NCBI GenBank assembly: GCA_943736015.1
Contig: OX031070.1
Location: 38,494,173-38,558,172 of the forward strand
Reading direction: 5' to 3'
Source: Tridacna crocea
Taxonomy: Eukaryota; Mollusca; Bivalvia; Cardiida; Cardiidae
DNA length: 64,000 nucleotides
Position numbers and translations under genes: made by a program. Each line of letters starts with the position of its first letter. Positions within the stretch are counted from its first letter, which is position 1. Positions 1-10,857 of the stretch are shown here, one piece after another. The notes under the pieces are model-generated. The model saw nothing but the letters and a program-made list of their open reading frames with translations. It was not told where the DNA came from and did not search any database.

Positions 1-116
1 ACCATCAGTAATATTTTCACTCGTGGCTGCGCCACTCGTAAAAATACTACTGATGGTATTCACTCGATGAAATAAATGTCGATCTTTCACCGGAAAAAAC
101 AAATATCCTCTATATC
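1..116. repeat. Family B element, right part, cut by window edge
   Basis: A palindrome centred on GTGGCTGCGCCAC is followed by GATGAAATAAATGTCGATC, the TTTCACCGG arm and the AAATATCCTCTAT terminus seen in complete B copies such as 13763-14214. The left part lies outside the window. It sits in the intron just before the first visible exon of the inositol phosphate synthase gene. Confidence 0.75.
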
Positions 117-191
117 TCAAAAGCCCAATGTCAGATTCTATATAACCCCTTTTTTGCCAGAGCATGACTCATCCTCCTGTTTTTTCTCAAG

Positions 192-595
192 GTTGGGATA
201 TTTCCTCAATGAATATAGCAGAAGCAATGGAACGTGCCCAGGTCTTGGACTATAATCTACAGGTACAACTGAAGCCTTTGATGGAGCAGATGAAGCCACG
301 CCCATCTGTTTATTTCCCAGACTTCATTGCAGCCAACCAATCAGAACGTGCCGATAATGTTCTCACTGGTACCAAGCAGGAACTGTTGACGAAGATCAGA
401 GAAGACATTCGTGACTTTAAAGAACGCAGTGCTGTGGACAAAGTTATTGTATTATGGACGGCCAATACAGAACGATACAGTGATGTAGATTTTGAAATTA
501 ACGGCACAGCTGAAAACTTACTGAACAGTATCAAGAGGAACGAGGCCGAAGTTTCACCATCTACACTTTTTGCAGTGGCCTGTATTCTAGAAGGG
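192..595 (+). CDS. ISYNA1: ISYNA1 exon: GWDISSMN to VACILEG
   Basis: The acceptor is the pyrimidine run ending CTCAAG before 192, leaving two bases to complete a codon. The exon ends after GGG with donor GTAAGT, phase 0. The ATG at 164 is in frame but lies before the acceptor, so it is not the start codon; the protein enters from an upstream exon. Confidence 0.92.
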
Positions 596-2724
596 GTAAG
601 TCTTTTAATTTCATTGAAAAGTTGTTGTTATTATTACGGCTGTAGTCTACGTTCTGAAACCTTTTCTGTCGATGCACCATAAAAAGAATTCATTCATTCA
701 TCATCATTCATGCTATGAAAAAAAATGTTTCTTTGTTGATTTTTGAAATCTTCTTGGCAAAGAGCCCTTTGTCAGAGTTCATTTTATATAGTACGAATGA
801 TACCTGTCACTGCCACAAAATTAGTTTCTTTCAACTCTTTCTGTCTTGTCATTTATTCTTATGTGGAAAAAAGGTAGTTAGTGCTTTGAATATTTGTACT
901 GCGCTTTTTAACTCTTTACCAAACAGAAATTTTATACTGGTCCAAATTGAAAGCATTTGCAGCCGACAAATTTCATACAGCTAGAAACGACAACTGTCTA
1001 TGATAATGTAGAAAATCTTGTGGGAAAAGGAGAAAATGCTGGTAACCAGCATTTTCTCCTTTTCCAACAAGGTTTTCAAAAGGCTATTCCTTATGGGTCG
1101 TTAAAACTTAGTACTCTGTAGCAAAGAATTGAGCCATCTGGCATCTGATCTTCATTTACACTGTTCATTTCAAAAACAGCGTTTTAGGCTTCATTTTCAC
1201 ACAAAATTGCTTTGTTTTTCCCCCAGGTAACATATATAAATGGATCACCACAAAACACATTTGTACCTGGGTGTATTGAATTAGCCGAGAAGAAAAAGGT
1301 TTTCATTGCTGGAGATGACTTCAAATCTGGTCAAACCAAACTGAAATCCGTCTTGGTGGACTTTCTGGTGAGCGCAGGGATCAAACCAAAGTCCATCGTG
1401 AGCTACAACCACCTGGGAAATAATGATGGCAAGAACCTCAGTGCTCCACAGACATTTAGATCGAAAGAGGTGAGTTACTTGTCTAACTCTTTACTAAGTA
1501 ATTGAACTATTATAATGCTATTTTCAGAATAATTCTAGGAGGAAAAAAAGTCTTCTGATCGGACATTTGGACCCAGGATCATGCTGCACATTGTTTGCAG
1601 TCTGATGATCTTTATCCATACTGTGTAAAAAGTTCCTTGTGTCGCGCTTATACTGTAAATGATATGAGCTTTGTCGGCTAATTTTTTATACCTTTTTCTG
1701 CGTGTTACATGTAATTCTCCAATAGAAAAACGCATAACTTGTTTTTCTATTGTAAAATTTGTTTGATAGAGATAATCCTATTAAAGTTGCGATGCTTGGC
1801 TGTGACATGCTGTAGTATAAAGCTGGTGAAATTACTTTTTGGCTGAATTGTAAAGCAAATCTGCTGACTGCGATCGATATGCGTGTTATACATACTTTCA
1901 GTGTTTGCTCATACACTATTCTGCATTTAACATTTAAGAAGAAGTGTCTATCCATCAGTTGGCTAAATGCAACCCGTCATTGCACTCACAGTAGTCTTGC
2001 TGGACTGACAAAGTGGTTACATTGCCTAAGCTTGTTGCATCAAGTATCAGCAACTGCGCATGATGATACCGTTCTATGCGCTTTGCAAATGCGACAAACC
2101 ACACTTTTTAAAGACAACATTACTCCTATATATTTTCAGATTTCCAAAAGCAGTGTAGTTGACGATATGGTGGAATCCAACAACATTCTATACCCTGACG
2201 CCAGACGTCCCGATCACTGTGTCGTCATCAAATACGTCCCTCATGTTGGTGATAGCAAGAGAGCCATGGACGAGTATATGTCAGAAATTATGATGGGAGG
2301 ATCGAACACTCTAGTCATCCACAATACTTGCGAGGACTCCCTGCTAGCAAGCCCATTGATCATTGATCTCGTTGTATTAGCCGAACTCTGTGAAAGAATT
2401 CAGTTCAAAACCGAAGCAGACACTACATACCAAAGCTTTAACTCAGTGCTGTCTATTCTTAGTTATATGTGCAAAGCACCACTTGTCCCACGAGGCACAC
2501 CAGTCATCAATTCCTTATTCCGCCAGAGATGCTGCATTGAAAACGTACTACGCGCATGTGTCGGACTAGCGCCAACCAATCACATGCTCTTAGAGTACAA
2601 GCATGCGCAGATTGAAAGCAAAGTTACCAAACCTGTTCCGGTTGTAAAGAACGTACCAGCAGCACATGGTACCGATTCCATTTTAACTCACGCTAGACGG
2701 CTCTCCGACGAAGTTGAAAAGTAG
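192..2724 (+). CDS. ISYNA1: Inositol-3-phosphate synthase, 3' part of gene (three exons)
   Basis: The enzyme converts glucose 6-phosphate to myo-inositol 3-phosphate with NAD, the first step of inositol synthesis in the cytosol. Joined exons 192-595, 1227-1469 and 2140-2724 give 409 residues and a TAG stop; the family is usually about 510-560 residues, so only the N-terminal NAD-binding part is missing, left of the window. Family signatures run in order: [70 protein letters not shown] and NTCEDSLLA. Lysines in the [10 protein letters not shown] and GDSKRA blocks correspond to those described as active-site residues in yeast Ino1. All splice sites are GT-AG and the two internal junctions are phase 0. 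I see no frame break. A family A element lies in the first visible intron and another follows the gene. No close AATAAA follows the stop. Confidence 0.96.
908..1128. repeat. Family A hairpin element (ISYNA1 intron)
   Basis: The element starts TTAACTCTTTACCAAAC and has the palindrome AAAATGCTGG/CCAGCATTTT inside a longer stem at about 1019-1075. The right end is worn, with no clear TTAA. The AAACGAC-type end comes first. Confidence 0.85.
1227..1469 (+). CDS. ISYNA1: ISYNA1 exon: [12 protein letters not shown] to FRSKE
   Basis: The exon has 81 codons, phase 0 at both ends. The acceptor is TTTTTCCCCCAG and the donor GTGAGT. It carries the strongly conserved [10 protein letters not shown] and [10 protein letters not shown] blocks of the catalytic domain. 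Confidence 0.95.
2140..2724 (+). CDS. ISYNA1: ISYNA1 terminal exon: [10 protein letters not shown] to stop
   Basis: The acceptor is TATATTTTCAG. The exon holds 194 codons and a TAG. The C-terminal tail after [12 protein letters not shown] is lysine-rich and less conserved, as is normal for the family. An open frame continues upstream of 2140 by chance but matches nothing in the family. Confidence 0.94.
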   Translation: MSKSSVVDDMVESNNILYPDARRPDHCVVIKYVPHVGDSKRAMDEYMSEIMMGGSNTLVIHNTCEDSLLASPLIIDLVVLAELCERIQFKTEADTTYQSFNSVLSILSYMCKAPLVPRGTPVINSLFRQRCCIENVLRACVGLAPTNHMLLEYKHAQIESKVTKPVPVVKNVPAAHGTDSILTHARRLSDEVEK

Positions 2725-2814
2725 ACAATTATTGTTTAAGTATGATGTGATAATTTTGTTTCAATGCAATCTCAGACCATCGTGAAATCTGACCAGGTTT
2801 TGTCTAATTCAGAT

Positions 2815-3048
2815 TTAACCCATTACCAAACGACAAAATTTTAGACTGGTCCAAATTGAAAGCATTTGCAGACGACAAAAAAACTTGACTCAAAAATTGA
2901 AATTTGATTTGGAAAAGGTGGAAAAAGAAAACATTTTGGGAAAAGGAGAAAATGCTGGTTACCAGCATTTTCTCCTTTTCCCACAATGTTTTCTAAAGGC
3001 TTCTTTCTTAGGGGCGTCAAAAGTAGGGATTGTGTGGTAATGGGTTAA
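2815..3048. repeat. Family A hairpin element, complete
   Basis: Bounded by TTAACCCATTACCA and TGTGGTAATGGGTTAA, so it has near-perfect inverted ends with TTAA at each side. The central stem around 2930-2990 folds on GGTTACC. It lies about 90 bp after the ISYNA1 stop and could contribute to the 3' end of the transcript. Confidence 0.92.
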
Positions 3049-3101
3049 CTCTTGACGCGCTGTCGACAAATGTTACGTTTACAGACATCACGTTCTCAAG
3101 A

Positions 3102-3303
3102 TCAGGTTCTGTATTCACCAACCGTTCTTATGACTGTTGTAAGTCTTATTCCCCAGGATTATCTGCGTTTGATAGTAACACAACTCCTGATTGTATAACC
3201 AAATTTTTTAGCCAATCAGGAGTTGTGTTACTTTCAAAGTCTGAAAACTCTGGAGAATAAGATAACGAACGTTCTTCAGAATGGTTTGTGAATACCGACC
3301 CAG
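3102..3303. repeat. Family G inverted-repeat element
   Basis: Ends are TTCTGTATTCACCAA and TTTGTGAATACCGACCC. The inner arms ATAGTAACACAACTCCTGATT and AATCAGGAGTTGTGTTAC fold back. A loose family A end (GTAGGGACTGTGTGGTAATAG) follows at about 3309-3336, suggesting G landed in or beside an A fragment. Confidence 0.8.
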
Positions 3304-3571
3304 ACTGCAAAGTAGGGACTGTGTGGTAATAGGTTAAGGCATTCAAATTTACGAATAGTTGCAGTGTTTTTTTTTTCAATTTGAACATACTAAGTTGTGG
3401 CTTTTTACAATGTTCATGCTGTAAAATCAAAGAGTATTAGTTACTCTACTTTCTTGCGCGATTATCTACAGTTGGGTCGCTACAATAGTATGCATGCTTT
3501 TACTTATAATAAAGCTCCTGTAACATGTTTTGGGTCAAACGTAAAGGAATAATGCTCTCTTTAAAGGGAGA

Positions 3572-3632
3572 TCTGCAAAAAGTTTTGACCCATGTCAGCC
3601 TGCGCAGGCTGACATGGGTCAAAACCTTTGCT
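3572..3632. repeat. Family C palindrome core
   Basis: A short self-complementary block: GACCCATGTCAGCCTGCGCAG and its reverse complement, flanked by GCAAAAAG and ACCTTTGC. The outer ends of family C are not recognisable here. Confidence 0.75.
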
Positions 3633-3916
3633 ATTGGTCCTATTTCTACATGTCATAAGACCAGATTACTTAATTCTACATTGGTTATTTGGCGGAATTA
3701 ACTTTATACGTAGATAAAAATTTAAGTGGTAGCTTGCGTGGTATAATTGGAAATCTCGGAGATGAAAATACCCTTTTTTTTTCAGCACCGCTCATACATA
3801 TGCATTTGTTTGCGTTGAAATTCATTTGCGTGCACCAAAAATTATATACTGTAATACCTTTCACAAGAATAGCTGCAGACTTCAGCTTATGTCACGTGAC
3901 AGGGCCGTTTTCTGAC

Positions 3917-4258
3917 CATTATCTCCCGCTAGATGGCATTCTACAAATACACATCTATCTAATTTGGGCATCCTGGATACAGAAACGGACTTCTTTTCTA
4001 CGCGACAGCCGTTACTTTAAATTTCAAATTAAAACAAACGTTTACTCAATAAAACGCTACCTGGTGCGATTCATTCAGCTATGATCAGCAGTTTGGAGAA
4101 ATCTTGAGCTAAAACAGGCCTGATTCCTCGTAAAACGCATTGATAAGCCATTTTCTCTATCGCTACTTTATTTTACTTCAATCCCCTAATATTGGGGGTA
4201 GTGATGCGTCAAATAAGACAGGTCGAATTTTCGAAGAATATGACATGCGCAGACAACG
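3917..4258 (+). mobile_element. Family F transposon-like element, copy 1
   Basis: Starts CATTATCTCCCGCTAG and ends GACATGCGCAGACAACG. Flanks are GTTTTCTGAC (3907-3916) and GTTTCTAGAC (4259-4268), a worn 10-bp target duplication. No protein is encoded. The two ends show a weak inverted repeat (CATTATCTCCCGC against CGTTGTCTGCGCA). Confidence 0.85.
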
Positions 4259-4409
4259 GTTTCTAGACAGTTTCATGTTGTAACTTAGCCGGTGACTTAG
4301 TAAAGCAACGTAAAATGTTACAGTGAACTCTTAGAGGTCACATGATTATGTACAGGACTTAGTTTATTTTTACATTGGATCTCATTTGAGCCATGTTATT
4401 GAAATGGGA

Positions 4410-4495
4410 GTTTAGTGCATCTGCAAAAGGTGTCGACCCGTGTCAGCCTGCGCAAATCGCTGACATGCTCGGATACCTTTAGCAGTTGGCCAATG
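4410..4495. repeat. Family C fragment
   Basis: Contains TTAGTGCATCTGCAAAAGG, GACCCGTGTCAGCCTGCGCA and a decayed return arm GCTGACATGCTCGG. It is a worn copy. Confidence 0.6.
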
Positions 4496-4592
4496 TTATG
4501 TAGGTACAAGGGCCATAATAAATATATATTATGAAAAGAATCCACAGTACCGAACTTTCACTGTTGTTCTGGCTGGAATATGTTAGAAAATA

Positions 4593-4660
4593 GCGGACAG
4601 TGTAGATCTAAGATCAAACTGCACAGAATGTGCAGTCTGATTTTGATCCACACTGTCCGC
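4593..4660. repeat. Family E hairpin
   Basis: GCGGACAGTGTAGATC... folds on ATCCACACTGTCCGC through ACTGCACAGAATGTGCAGTC. It is a roughly 65-bp near-perfect palindrome with no other sequence attached. Confidence 0.85.
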
Positions 4661-4750
4661 AAAAACATCTGAACCCAGTTCCAGGGCTTTATGAGTTAAG
4701 ATACACTCCACTGAACTCAGGAATATTTTCATCTTTTAGGCTTGAGAAGG

Positions 4751-4820
4751 CAAGCGGATTGTATAAATAAAAGATCAGACTACAAGTTCTATACAATCTG
4801 ATCTTGATCTGTGCCCTCCG
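4751..4820. repeat. Family E-like hairpin, diverged
   Basis: AAGATCAGACTACAAG pairs imperfectly with CAATCTGATCTTGATC, with the CCCTCCG end in place of TGTCCG. It lies 90 bp from the previous E copy. Confidence 0.6.
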
Positions 4821-5072
4821 AGAAATATCAAAGTTTCGGCTATGGCGCACTGGAAGGATTAAAAGATTAAATACATAACAGTTTAGTTAAAATACATGTA
4901 GTTTTGAATAGGTTTCATTAGCGTTTCTTTGTTTATGCTTACATTCTGTTTAGGTTGTTTAAAAGATATGTATTTGTAAATTAATAATATAGTTTTAAAT
5001 TTGAAATAAATCAAAAAAAGAATAGAAAAGAAAAATGACTATGGTTCTGTTTGCATCCATTCTCTGTTTTGT

Positions 5073-5332
5073 CAGTGTTTATTTATCCTTATCCTTTACT
5101 TCTAGTGTATATTCATCCTTATCATTTACTTCTACTGTTTGTTTATCCTTATCTCTTACTTCCAGTGTTTATATATCCTTATCCTTTACTTCTAGTGTAT
5201 ATTTATCCTTATTATTTACGTCTAGTGTTTATTTATCCTTTTCATTTACTTCTAGTGTTTATTTATCCCTTACTTCTAGTGTTGATTAATCCTTATCCCT
5301 TACTTCTAGTGTTGATTTATCATTATCCTTTA
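5073..5332 (+). repeat. 30-bp minisatellite (TTTATCCTTATCCTTTACTT)
   Basis: About nine tandem copies of a TGTTTATTTATCC...CTTCTAG unit, mostly 30 bp, some near 24 bp. Because the unit is a multiple of three it leaves long open frames rich in Leu, Ser and Tyr; nothing else suggests coding. Confidence 0.9.
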
Positions 5333-5786
5333 CCACAGAAAATATTTACTTCAAACTTTGACAAGTTTTCAACTATCAAAAGGGGAAACCATACAACATG
5401 GGCAGGTAAACAGCAAATTATTTTTGACACAGTTACGCCCCTTTTCATCCTAGAATTTTTTCACTGAAAATCAAGAACTTGAAGCCGGGCTCTGGAAAAA
5501 AAAAACCATGTAGTAGCTCTAAATTAAAGTATATTTCATGTATCTATATTTAGAAATGTTTTGGGTAAAGAAATGTCGTAATTAAAGCTGGGGGAATCAT
5601 TCCCTGTCACAGTCAATATTGTTCTCCTGCCGAAAATCTGGAACTACTTTTTTTCTCTTGCGATGCAATGGCTAGCTTTAAAAGTGGCATTCGTCGACAA
5701 AATAATCAGAGGAAATATAATACGTAATTCATTTTATCAGCTTTTGGTTAAGATGGAAAAAAAAATTGCCTCAAAGGGGAAAGGTC

Positions 5787-5831
5787 CGCGAAAATAACTC
5801 GTGCCTTACGGCACTCGTTATTTTCGCATAC
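5787..5831. repeat. Small hairpin CGAAAATAACTCGTG
   Basis: GCGAAAATAACTCGTGCC folds on GGCACTCGTTATTTTCGC, a 45-bp near-perfect stem. A related but longer hairpin with an ACTCGTGC core is at 20205-20380. Confidence 0.7.
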
Positions 5832-5886
5832 CTATCCCTTTTTCGTCAAATATTTCCCCATATTTACAAACAGATGAAATAAACTC

Positions 5887-6095
5887 TATTCATCAACCGA
5901 GCAGCGGTAGAGCATTCAGTAACTGACTGGAGAACACGGGGAATCGTTTATTCGAATCCCAAAACCGACGCATTTCTTCCAAATGACTAACATGATAGCC
6001 AGTGCGAATGGGACTACGCCTCTCACGGTCGATCATTGTTCCCACGATGAATATGTGGGAAAACAGCCAGTGGCTCGGAGAGAATAGTGTGCGAA
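5887..6095 (+). mobile_element. tRNA-derived SINE
   Basis: The head CCGAGCAGCGGTAGAGCATT resembles an internal A box and TTATTCGAATCCC a B box. A tail containing GTGGGAAAACAGCCAGTGGC follows. It has no cloverleaf good enough to call a tRNA gene. Confidence 0.6.
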
Positions 6096-6214
6096 GCATT
6101 GGTACAGAAACTTCAGGAAACTACGGAAAGGTGCAAAAATAGACACATGACTGTCCGCTGCGATAAAACTGAAATAATGTTGAAAACGGCATTCAACGTC
6201 ATACAATCAGTCAG

Positions 6215-6480
6215 GTAAGGTAGTAGACCCATAATACTTCTAGTGCAGGATGGGATAAAAAAATTTTGATAGTTGATTAATATGGATTTATATCGATATA
6301 ATACTCCTGCACATTTTAACCGACTGGAAATTCCCTTGATGTCTATTATGAAATTATTTGCTGACACTTTTGTTAGTTTCAAGAGAAGGGAGGTAATTAT
6401 TATCATTATATATAATTATCTCCCTTTGTAATGAGAATGTAGTTGGATTCGTGTAACATCGCCTGTCATCGCCAAAAACC
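6215..6480. repeat. Family J dispersed repeat
   Basis: The block with ACCCATAATACTTCTAGTGCA and ATAGTTGATTAATATGGATTT matches 14255-14540 in inverse orientation. Its end, AGGGAGGTAATTATTATC with AATGAGAATGTAG, matches 53385-53630. No open frame spans it. Confidence 0.65.
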
Positions 6481-6613
6481 GTACGTATTCGGCTAAGACT
6501 CGAGTAATCCGTAAATATCCGTGGAGTAAACCTACGAAATAACTCGGTGGTTACCATGACATCAAACAAACATTACTTACAGATATTACATATCCCTCCC
6601 CTAAAACAGAGCC

Positions 6614-6830
6614 TTAGCCCTTTACCCAACAATCCCTGGTTTTTACGACCCTGAGATAGAATCCTTTTAAAAACATTTTGGGAAAAGGAGAAAATGCTGG
6701 TAACTAGCATTTTCTCCTTTTCCCACAATATTTTCTACCCCATTGAAAACCAATTTCAACTTTTGAGTGTCGTCTGCAAGTGCTTTCAGTTTGGACCAGT
6801 CTAAGATTTTGTTGCTTGATAAAGGGTTAA
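6614..6830. repeat. Family A hairpin element
   Basis: Ends TTAGCCCTTTACCCAAC and GCTTGATAAAGGGTTAA. The stem around 6680-6735 folds on GGTAACTAGC, a slightly mismatched tip. Confidence 0.9.
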
Positions 6831-6837
6831 AAAATTC

Positions 6838-7065
6838 TACCCTCAGAAAAAATGTCCCTGAATAGAATCCAATTCTTCGAACATTCTTAGTATCATTGTC
6901 AAGAACGATAAAATTTGAAAGTAACACAATTTCTGATTGGCTTAACCGATTGGCTTACCCAATCAGATGAGCTGTTTTCTACATTCTGAATGTGTCTAAC
7001 AATGACACAAAGAATAGTTGGTGGATACAGTCTCAGAATACACTCTCTGGGTAGTCTGATCTTAA
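6838..7065. repeat. Family G-related remnant
   Basis: TTGAAAGTAACACAATTTCTG and CCAATCAGATGAGCTG recall the arms of the G copy at 3102-3303, but the terminal CTGTATTCACCAA is lost. Confidence 0.45.
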
Positions 7066-7115
7066 TCTACGTTGCCTGCAAACATGTATTTGAAACGTGC
7101 ATGTCAGACTAATGG

Positions 7116-7353
7116 TTAACCCTTTACCACAAAATCCCTATTTTCAAAAATCCTGAGAAAGAGATCTTTTGAAAACATTGTGAAAAAAGGAGAAAAGAGA
7201 TGGTAAACAACATTAATGATTTTTCTCCATTTCTCACCTTGTTTTATACCTATACGATGATATAATTTATCAGTTTAAAGACGCTGAAATTGTCGTCTGC
7301 AAGTTCTTTCAATTTGGACAAGTGTACATTTTTGTTGTCTGGTAAAGAGTTAA
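7116..7353. repeat. Family A element, diverged
   Basis: TTAACCCTTTACCACAAAATC at the left and TGGTAAAGAGTTAA at the right. The inner palindrome has decayed. Confidence 0.8.
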
Positions 7354-7454
7354 ACTTCATCTGTTGCCATCTTCGATATATTCAAACAAACTTTAATTTG
7401 GGAAATTTATTAGATAAATGCATTGCTTAACCTCTTAAATAACTTATAATGGGC

Positions 7455-7712
7455 CTACAACACGCGAAAACGGGCATTCGGACATTTGCGTAAAGTGTCG
7501 TCTCGGATCAGGCTTCGCAGTCCGCATAGGATAATCCGAAAAGACACTTTCCGTTTTTATGGAATTTTCTGTTTCGCGTAAGTTTACTGTAGCAAAACTA
7601 CTAATGTAGTCGTAAAGTGCCGTCTCGGATTAGCCTGCGCGAACTGCGCAGGCTAATCCGAAACGGCACTTTACGTAAATGTCCAAATGCCTCTTTTTGC
7701 GCGTTGGGGGCC
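7455..7712. repeat. Family D element
   Basis: Ends AACACGCGAAAACGGGCATT and ATGCCTCTTTTTGCGCGTTG. Two GC-rich palindromes are built on TCGGATTAGCCTGCGC and its partner, joined by a TTTATGGAATTTTCTGTTT spacer. Confidence 0.85.
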
Positions 7713-8071
7713 TTATGAGGTATATTTTAGCGTCACAGAGCAGACGGTTGATGGCAAAACAATATTATAAAAGAATAAACAACCAGTTTTACAACGTTGA
7801 CTCCCTCGACCAATCAGGAGCTCGCTCTTCAACCAGGAAGTGACAATTTATTTTGTAATTGGCCACCCAGTTTTGATAAGAAAACAGGTCGCGTGGATAA
7901 GGTTTGATAAGCAAATATTGTCGACATAATTCATTTTTACGAAAGTAAGATGGATTATGGGAAATAAGGTACATGTAGATTTTGTGAACTCATTAAGACA
8001 ACATTCTAGACTTTTCCGAATTAAATTTTGCAGACTAATACACAACTTGACCCTTGCTATTATATTTACCT

Positions 8072-8190
8072 TTAACCCTTTACACAATAATTTCGTATTT
8101 TTTACGGCGCTGGTGAAAGTGTTTGAATATATTGTTGGAAAAGACAATGATTCCAATTTTAATAAGCCTCTGTCTTAAGGGGTCATAGCA
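8072..8190. repeat. Family A element, truncated
   Basis: Starts TTAACCCTTTACACAATAA and fades before the 46-bp minisatellite that begins a few bases further on. Confidence 0.6.
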
Positions 8191-8204
8191 ATAAAGGGCT
8201 GATT

Positions 8205-9551
8205 GGCATTGATGGACAATCTCCATACCAAGTGACAGTATCCTAGCCAATATATTGACAGACAACCTCTGTGCCAAGTGACAGTATCCTAGCCAATACA
8301 TTGACAGATAACCTCTGTACAAGGTAATACTATCGTAGCCAATACATTGACTGACCACTGTACCAAGTGACAGTATCCCAGCCAATACATTGACAGATAA
8401 CCTCTGTACAAGGTAATACTATCCTAGCCAATACATTGACAGACAACTTCTGTACCGAGTGACAGTATCCCAGCCAATACACTGACAGACAACTTCTGCA
8501 CCAAGTGACAGTATCCTAGCCAATACATTGACAGATAACCTCTGTACAAGGTAATACTATCCTAGCCAATACATCGACAGACAACTTCTGTACCGAGTGA
8601 CAGTATCCTAGCCAATACATTGACAGACAACTTCTGTACCATGCAATAATATCGTAGCCAATACATTGACTGATAACCTCTGTACAAGGTAATACTATCG
8701 TAGCCAATACATTGACAGACAACCTCTGTACCAAGTGACAGTATCCTAGCCAATACATTGACATATAACCTCTGTACAAGGTAAACTATCCTAGCAAATA
8801 CATTGACAGATAACCTCTGTACAAGGTAATACTATCCTAGCCAATACATTGACAGACAACCTCTGTACCAAGTGACAGTATCCTAGCCAATACATTGACA
8901 GATAACCTCTGTACAAGGTAATACTATCCTAGCCAATACATTGAGAGACAACTTCTGTACCGTGTGACAGTATCCTAGCCAATACATTGACAGACAACTT
9001 CTGTATCATGCAATACCATCCTAGCCAATACATTGACTGACAACCTCTGCACCAAGTGACAGTATCCTAGCCAATACATTGACAGATAACCTCTGTACAA
9101 GGTAATACTATCGTAGTCAATAAATTGACAGATAACCTCTGTACCAAGTGACAGTATCCTAGCCAATACATTGACAGATAACCTCTGTACAAGGTAATAC
9201 TATCGTAGCCAATACATTGACAGATAACCTCTGTGCAAGGTAATACTATCGTAGCCAATACATTGACAAACAACCTCTGTACCAAGTGACAGTATCCTAG
9301 CCAATACATTGACAGACAACCTCTGTACCAAGTGACAGTATCCCAGCCAATACATTGACAGATAACCTCTGTACAAGGTAATACTATCCTAGCCAATACA
9401 TTGACTGACAACCTCTGTACAAGGTAATACTATCCTAGCCAATACATTGACTGACAACCTCTGTACCAAGTGACAGTATCCTAGCCAATACATTGACTGA
9501 CAACCTCTGTACAAGGTAATACTATCCTAGCCAATACACTGACAGACAATA
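8205..9551. repeat. 46-bp minisatellite, about 29 copies
   Basis: The unit is TAGCCAATACATTGACAGAT plus AACCTCTGTACAAGGTAATACTATCC in two pieces. Two subtypes differ in the last part (CAAGGTAATACTATC and CCAAGTGACAGTATC) and alternate irregularly. 46 is not a multiple of three, so the many overlapping open frames simply cycle through the same words. There are no unique spacers, so it is not a CRISPR array. Confidence 0.97.
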
Positions 9552-9799
9552 CAACTTGCCATCGCGTGTCTTCTGGTCTTACTAATTTTCAGTATCCCTG
9601 TACGCTATCTAGACAATGTCACATAAGTGTAACATATCGTTCAGAAAATGTTCCAGCGATCGAGAACACTAAAGGCTTGTGCATAGAGTATTTCAGTAGT
9701 AAAATTATTGGTTGTCAGAGGAGAGCAACTGGTGTAGACCTGATTACTGTATAAGACGTTACTTGAATCATTACCAAACGACGAAATTTAAGGTTTGAT

Positions 9800-10105
9800 T
9801 AACTGATTGACTGAATGGCGTTTAACGCCGTTTTCCACATTATTGCAGTTATATCGCAGCGGCCAGTGCACCTGTCCATGCTCTCCTAGAGTTTCTTCAA
9901 CCAGTACTCCGCTCAATATTCCTTCCAAGCCACTGGCTGTTTTCCCATGTAACCATCGTCGAAAGAATTATTAGCGGTGAGAGAAGAATGAAAGTTGTGG
10001 CAATGACTAACATCAATCCTCAGAAAGAAATTGGCCGAGGCGGAGATCAAACCTACGACCCTCTATTCTCAAGTCCTGTAGGCTACCGAGTCAGCTACCA
10101 GTTGA
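9800..10105 (-). mobile_element. tRNA-derived SINE, head to the right
   Basis: On the minus strand the head reads TGGTAGCTGACTCGGTAGCC (A-box like), then GTCGTAGGTTTGATCTCC (B-box like), followed by a body ending AACGGCGTTAAACGCCATTC. A related copy lies at 53690-53862. Confidence 0.65.
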
Positions 10106-10107
10106 TT

Positions 10108-10386
10108 GATTGATTGATTGATTGATTGTATTGGGGTTTAATGCCACTTTAACAGCTAAGGTCATATCATGGCGGTCGGTGACGCGCATGTGTTTCCTGG
10201 CTTTCTCACACCGGTACTAACACAGCTTTCTTTCCAAAGCCACCGACTACTTTTCTCACATGCTTCAGCAGAGGTGAAAGGCGAAAATACGCCGGAAAGA
10301 AAGTTCGCCTCGACCAGGTATCGAACTCATAACCACCAGATCATGAGTCCAACACGCTCACCACTGAGCCACCCGGGCGGGCGTCA
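10108..10386 (-). mobile_element. tRNA-derived SINE with TTGA tail
   Basis: On the minus strand, CCCGCCCGGGTGGCTCAGTG begins the head, GAGTTCGATACCTGG is a B-box match, and the 3' end is a run of CAAT repeats (TGAT on the plus strand, 10108-10128). A near-identical copy is at 42783-43047. Confidence 0.8.
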
Positions 10387-10857
10387 GCTACCGGGGCTCG
10401 ACAAAGGGCTAATAACAGAAATGTAGAGTAAAAAAAAAGAAAGTCTTTTTCAGACCTTATCAATGCAAATCCATGCACCTCTCAACTTATCAGCCAATAA
10501 TTAACACGTGTTCGACTCGTTCTTTATCCAATGAGAAAAAAGTATCTGCCCTCCCTCTCTTACTAAACAGAAACTAAACATTTTTTCGTGGAAATGCACT
10601 TCTGTCTGATAATATTTTTTTTTTCCGAATAAAAAGCTTGCCATGGATCAAACTGTTGCCTGTTTTACTGATTATGTTGGTTGCGAGCTTAAGGGACTTT
10701 GGCGTTCATCACATTTTAGAATTCAAAAAAATTGGATTTTATGCTTATTGCGATTTAGAACCATATTCGTTCGTCTTTAAAAAAAAATGGTAAGTCAAAA
10801 TATTATTGAGATATTCAAAAGTGACATCTGGAGTGCGAACTACAATCTAAGCTATGC

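Noticed and set aside
164..191. ATG at 164 as start of the inositol phosphate synthase protein
   Set aside because: The family continues N-terminal of GWDISSM, and CTCAAG before 192 is a good splice acceptor. The ATG is intronic.
5035..5467. Leu/Ser/Tyr-rich open frames of 84 and 138 residues
   Set aside because: They arise from the 30-bp minisatellite; hydrophobic residues come from TTA/TTT-rich units.
8205..9551. Regular repeats that could look like a CRISPR array
   Set aside because: Units are contiguous 46-bp copies with no unique spacers, in a eukaryotic genome with intron-bearing genes.
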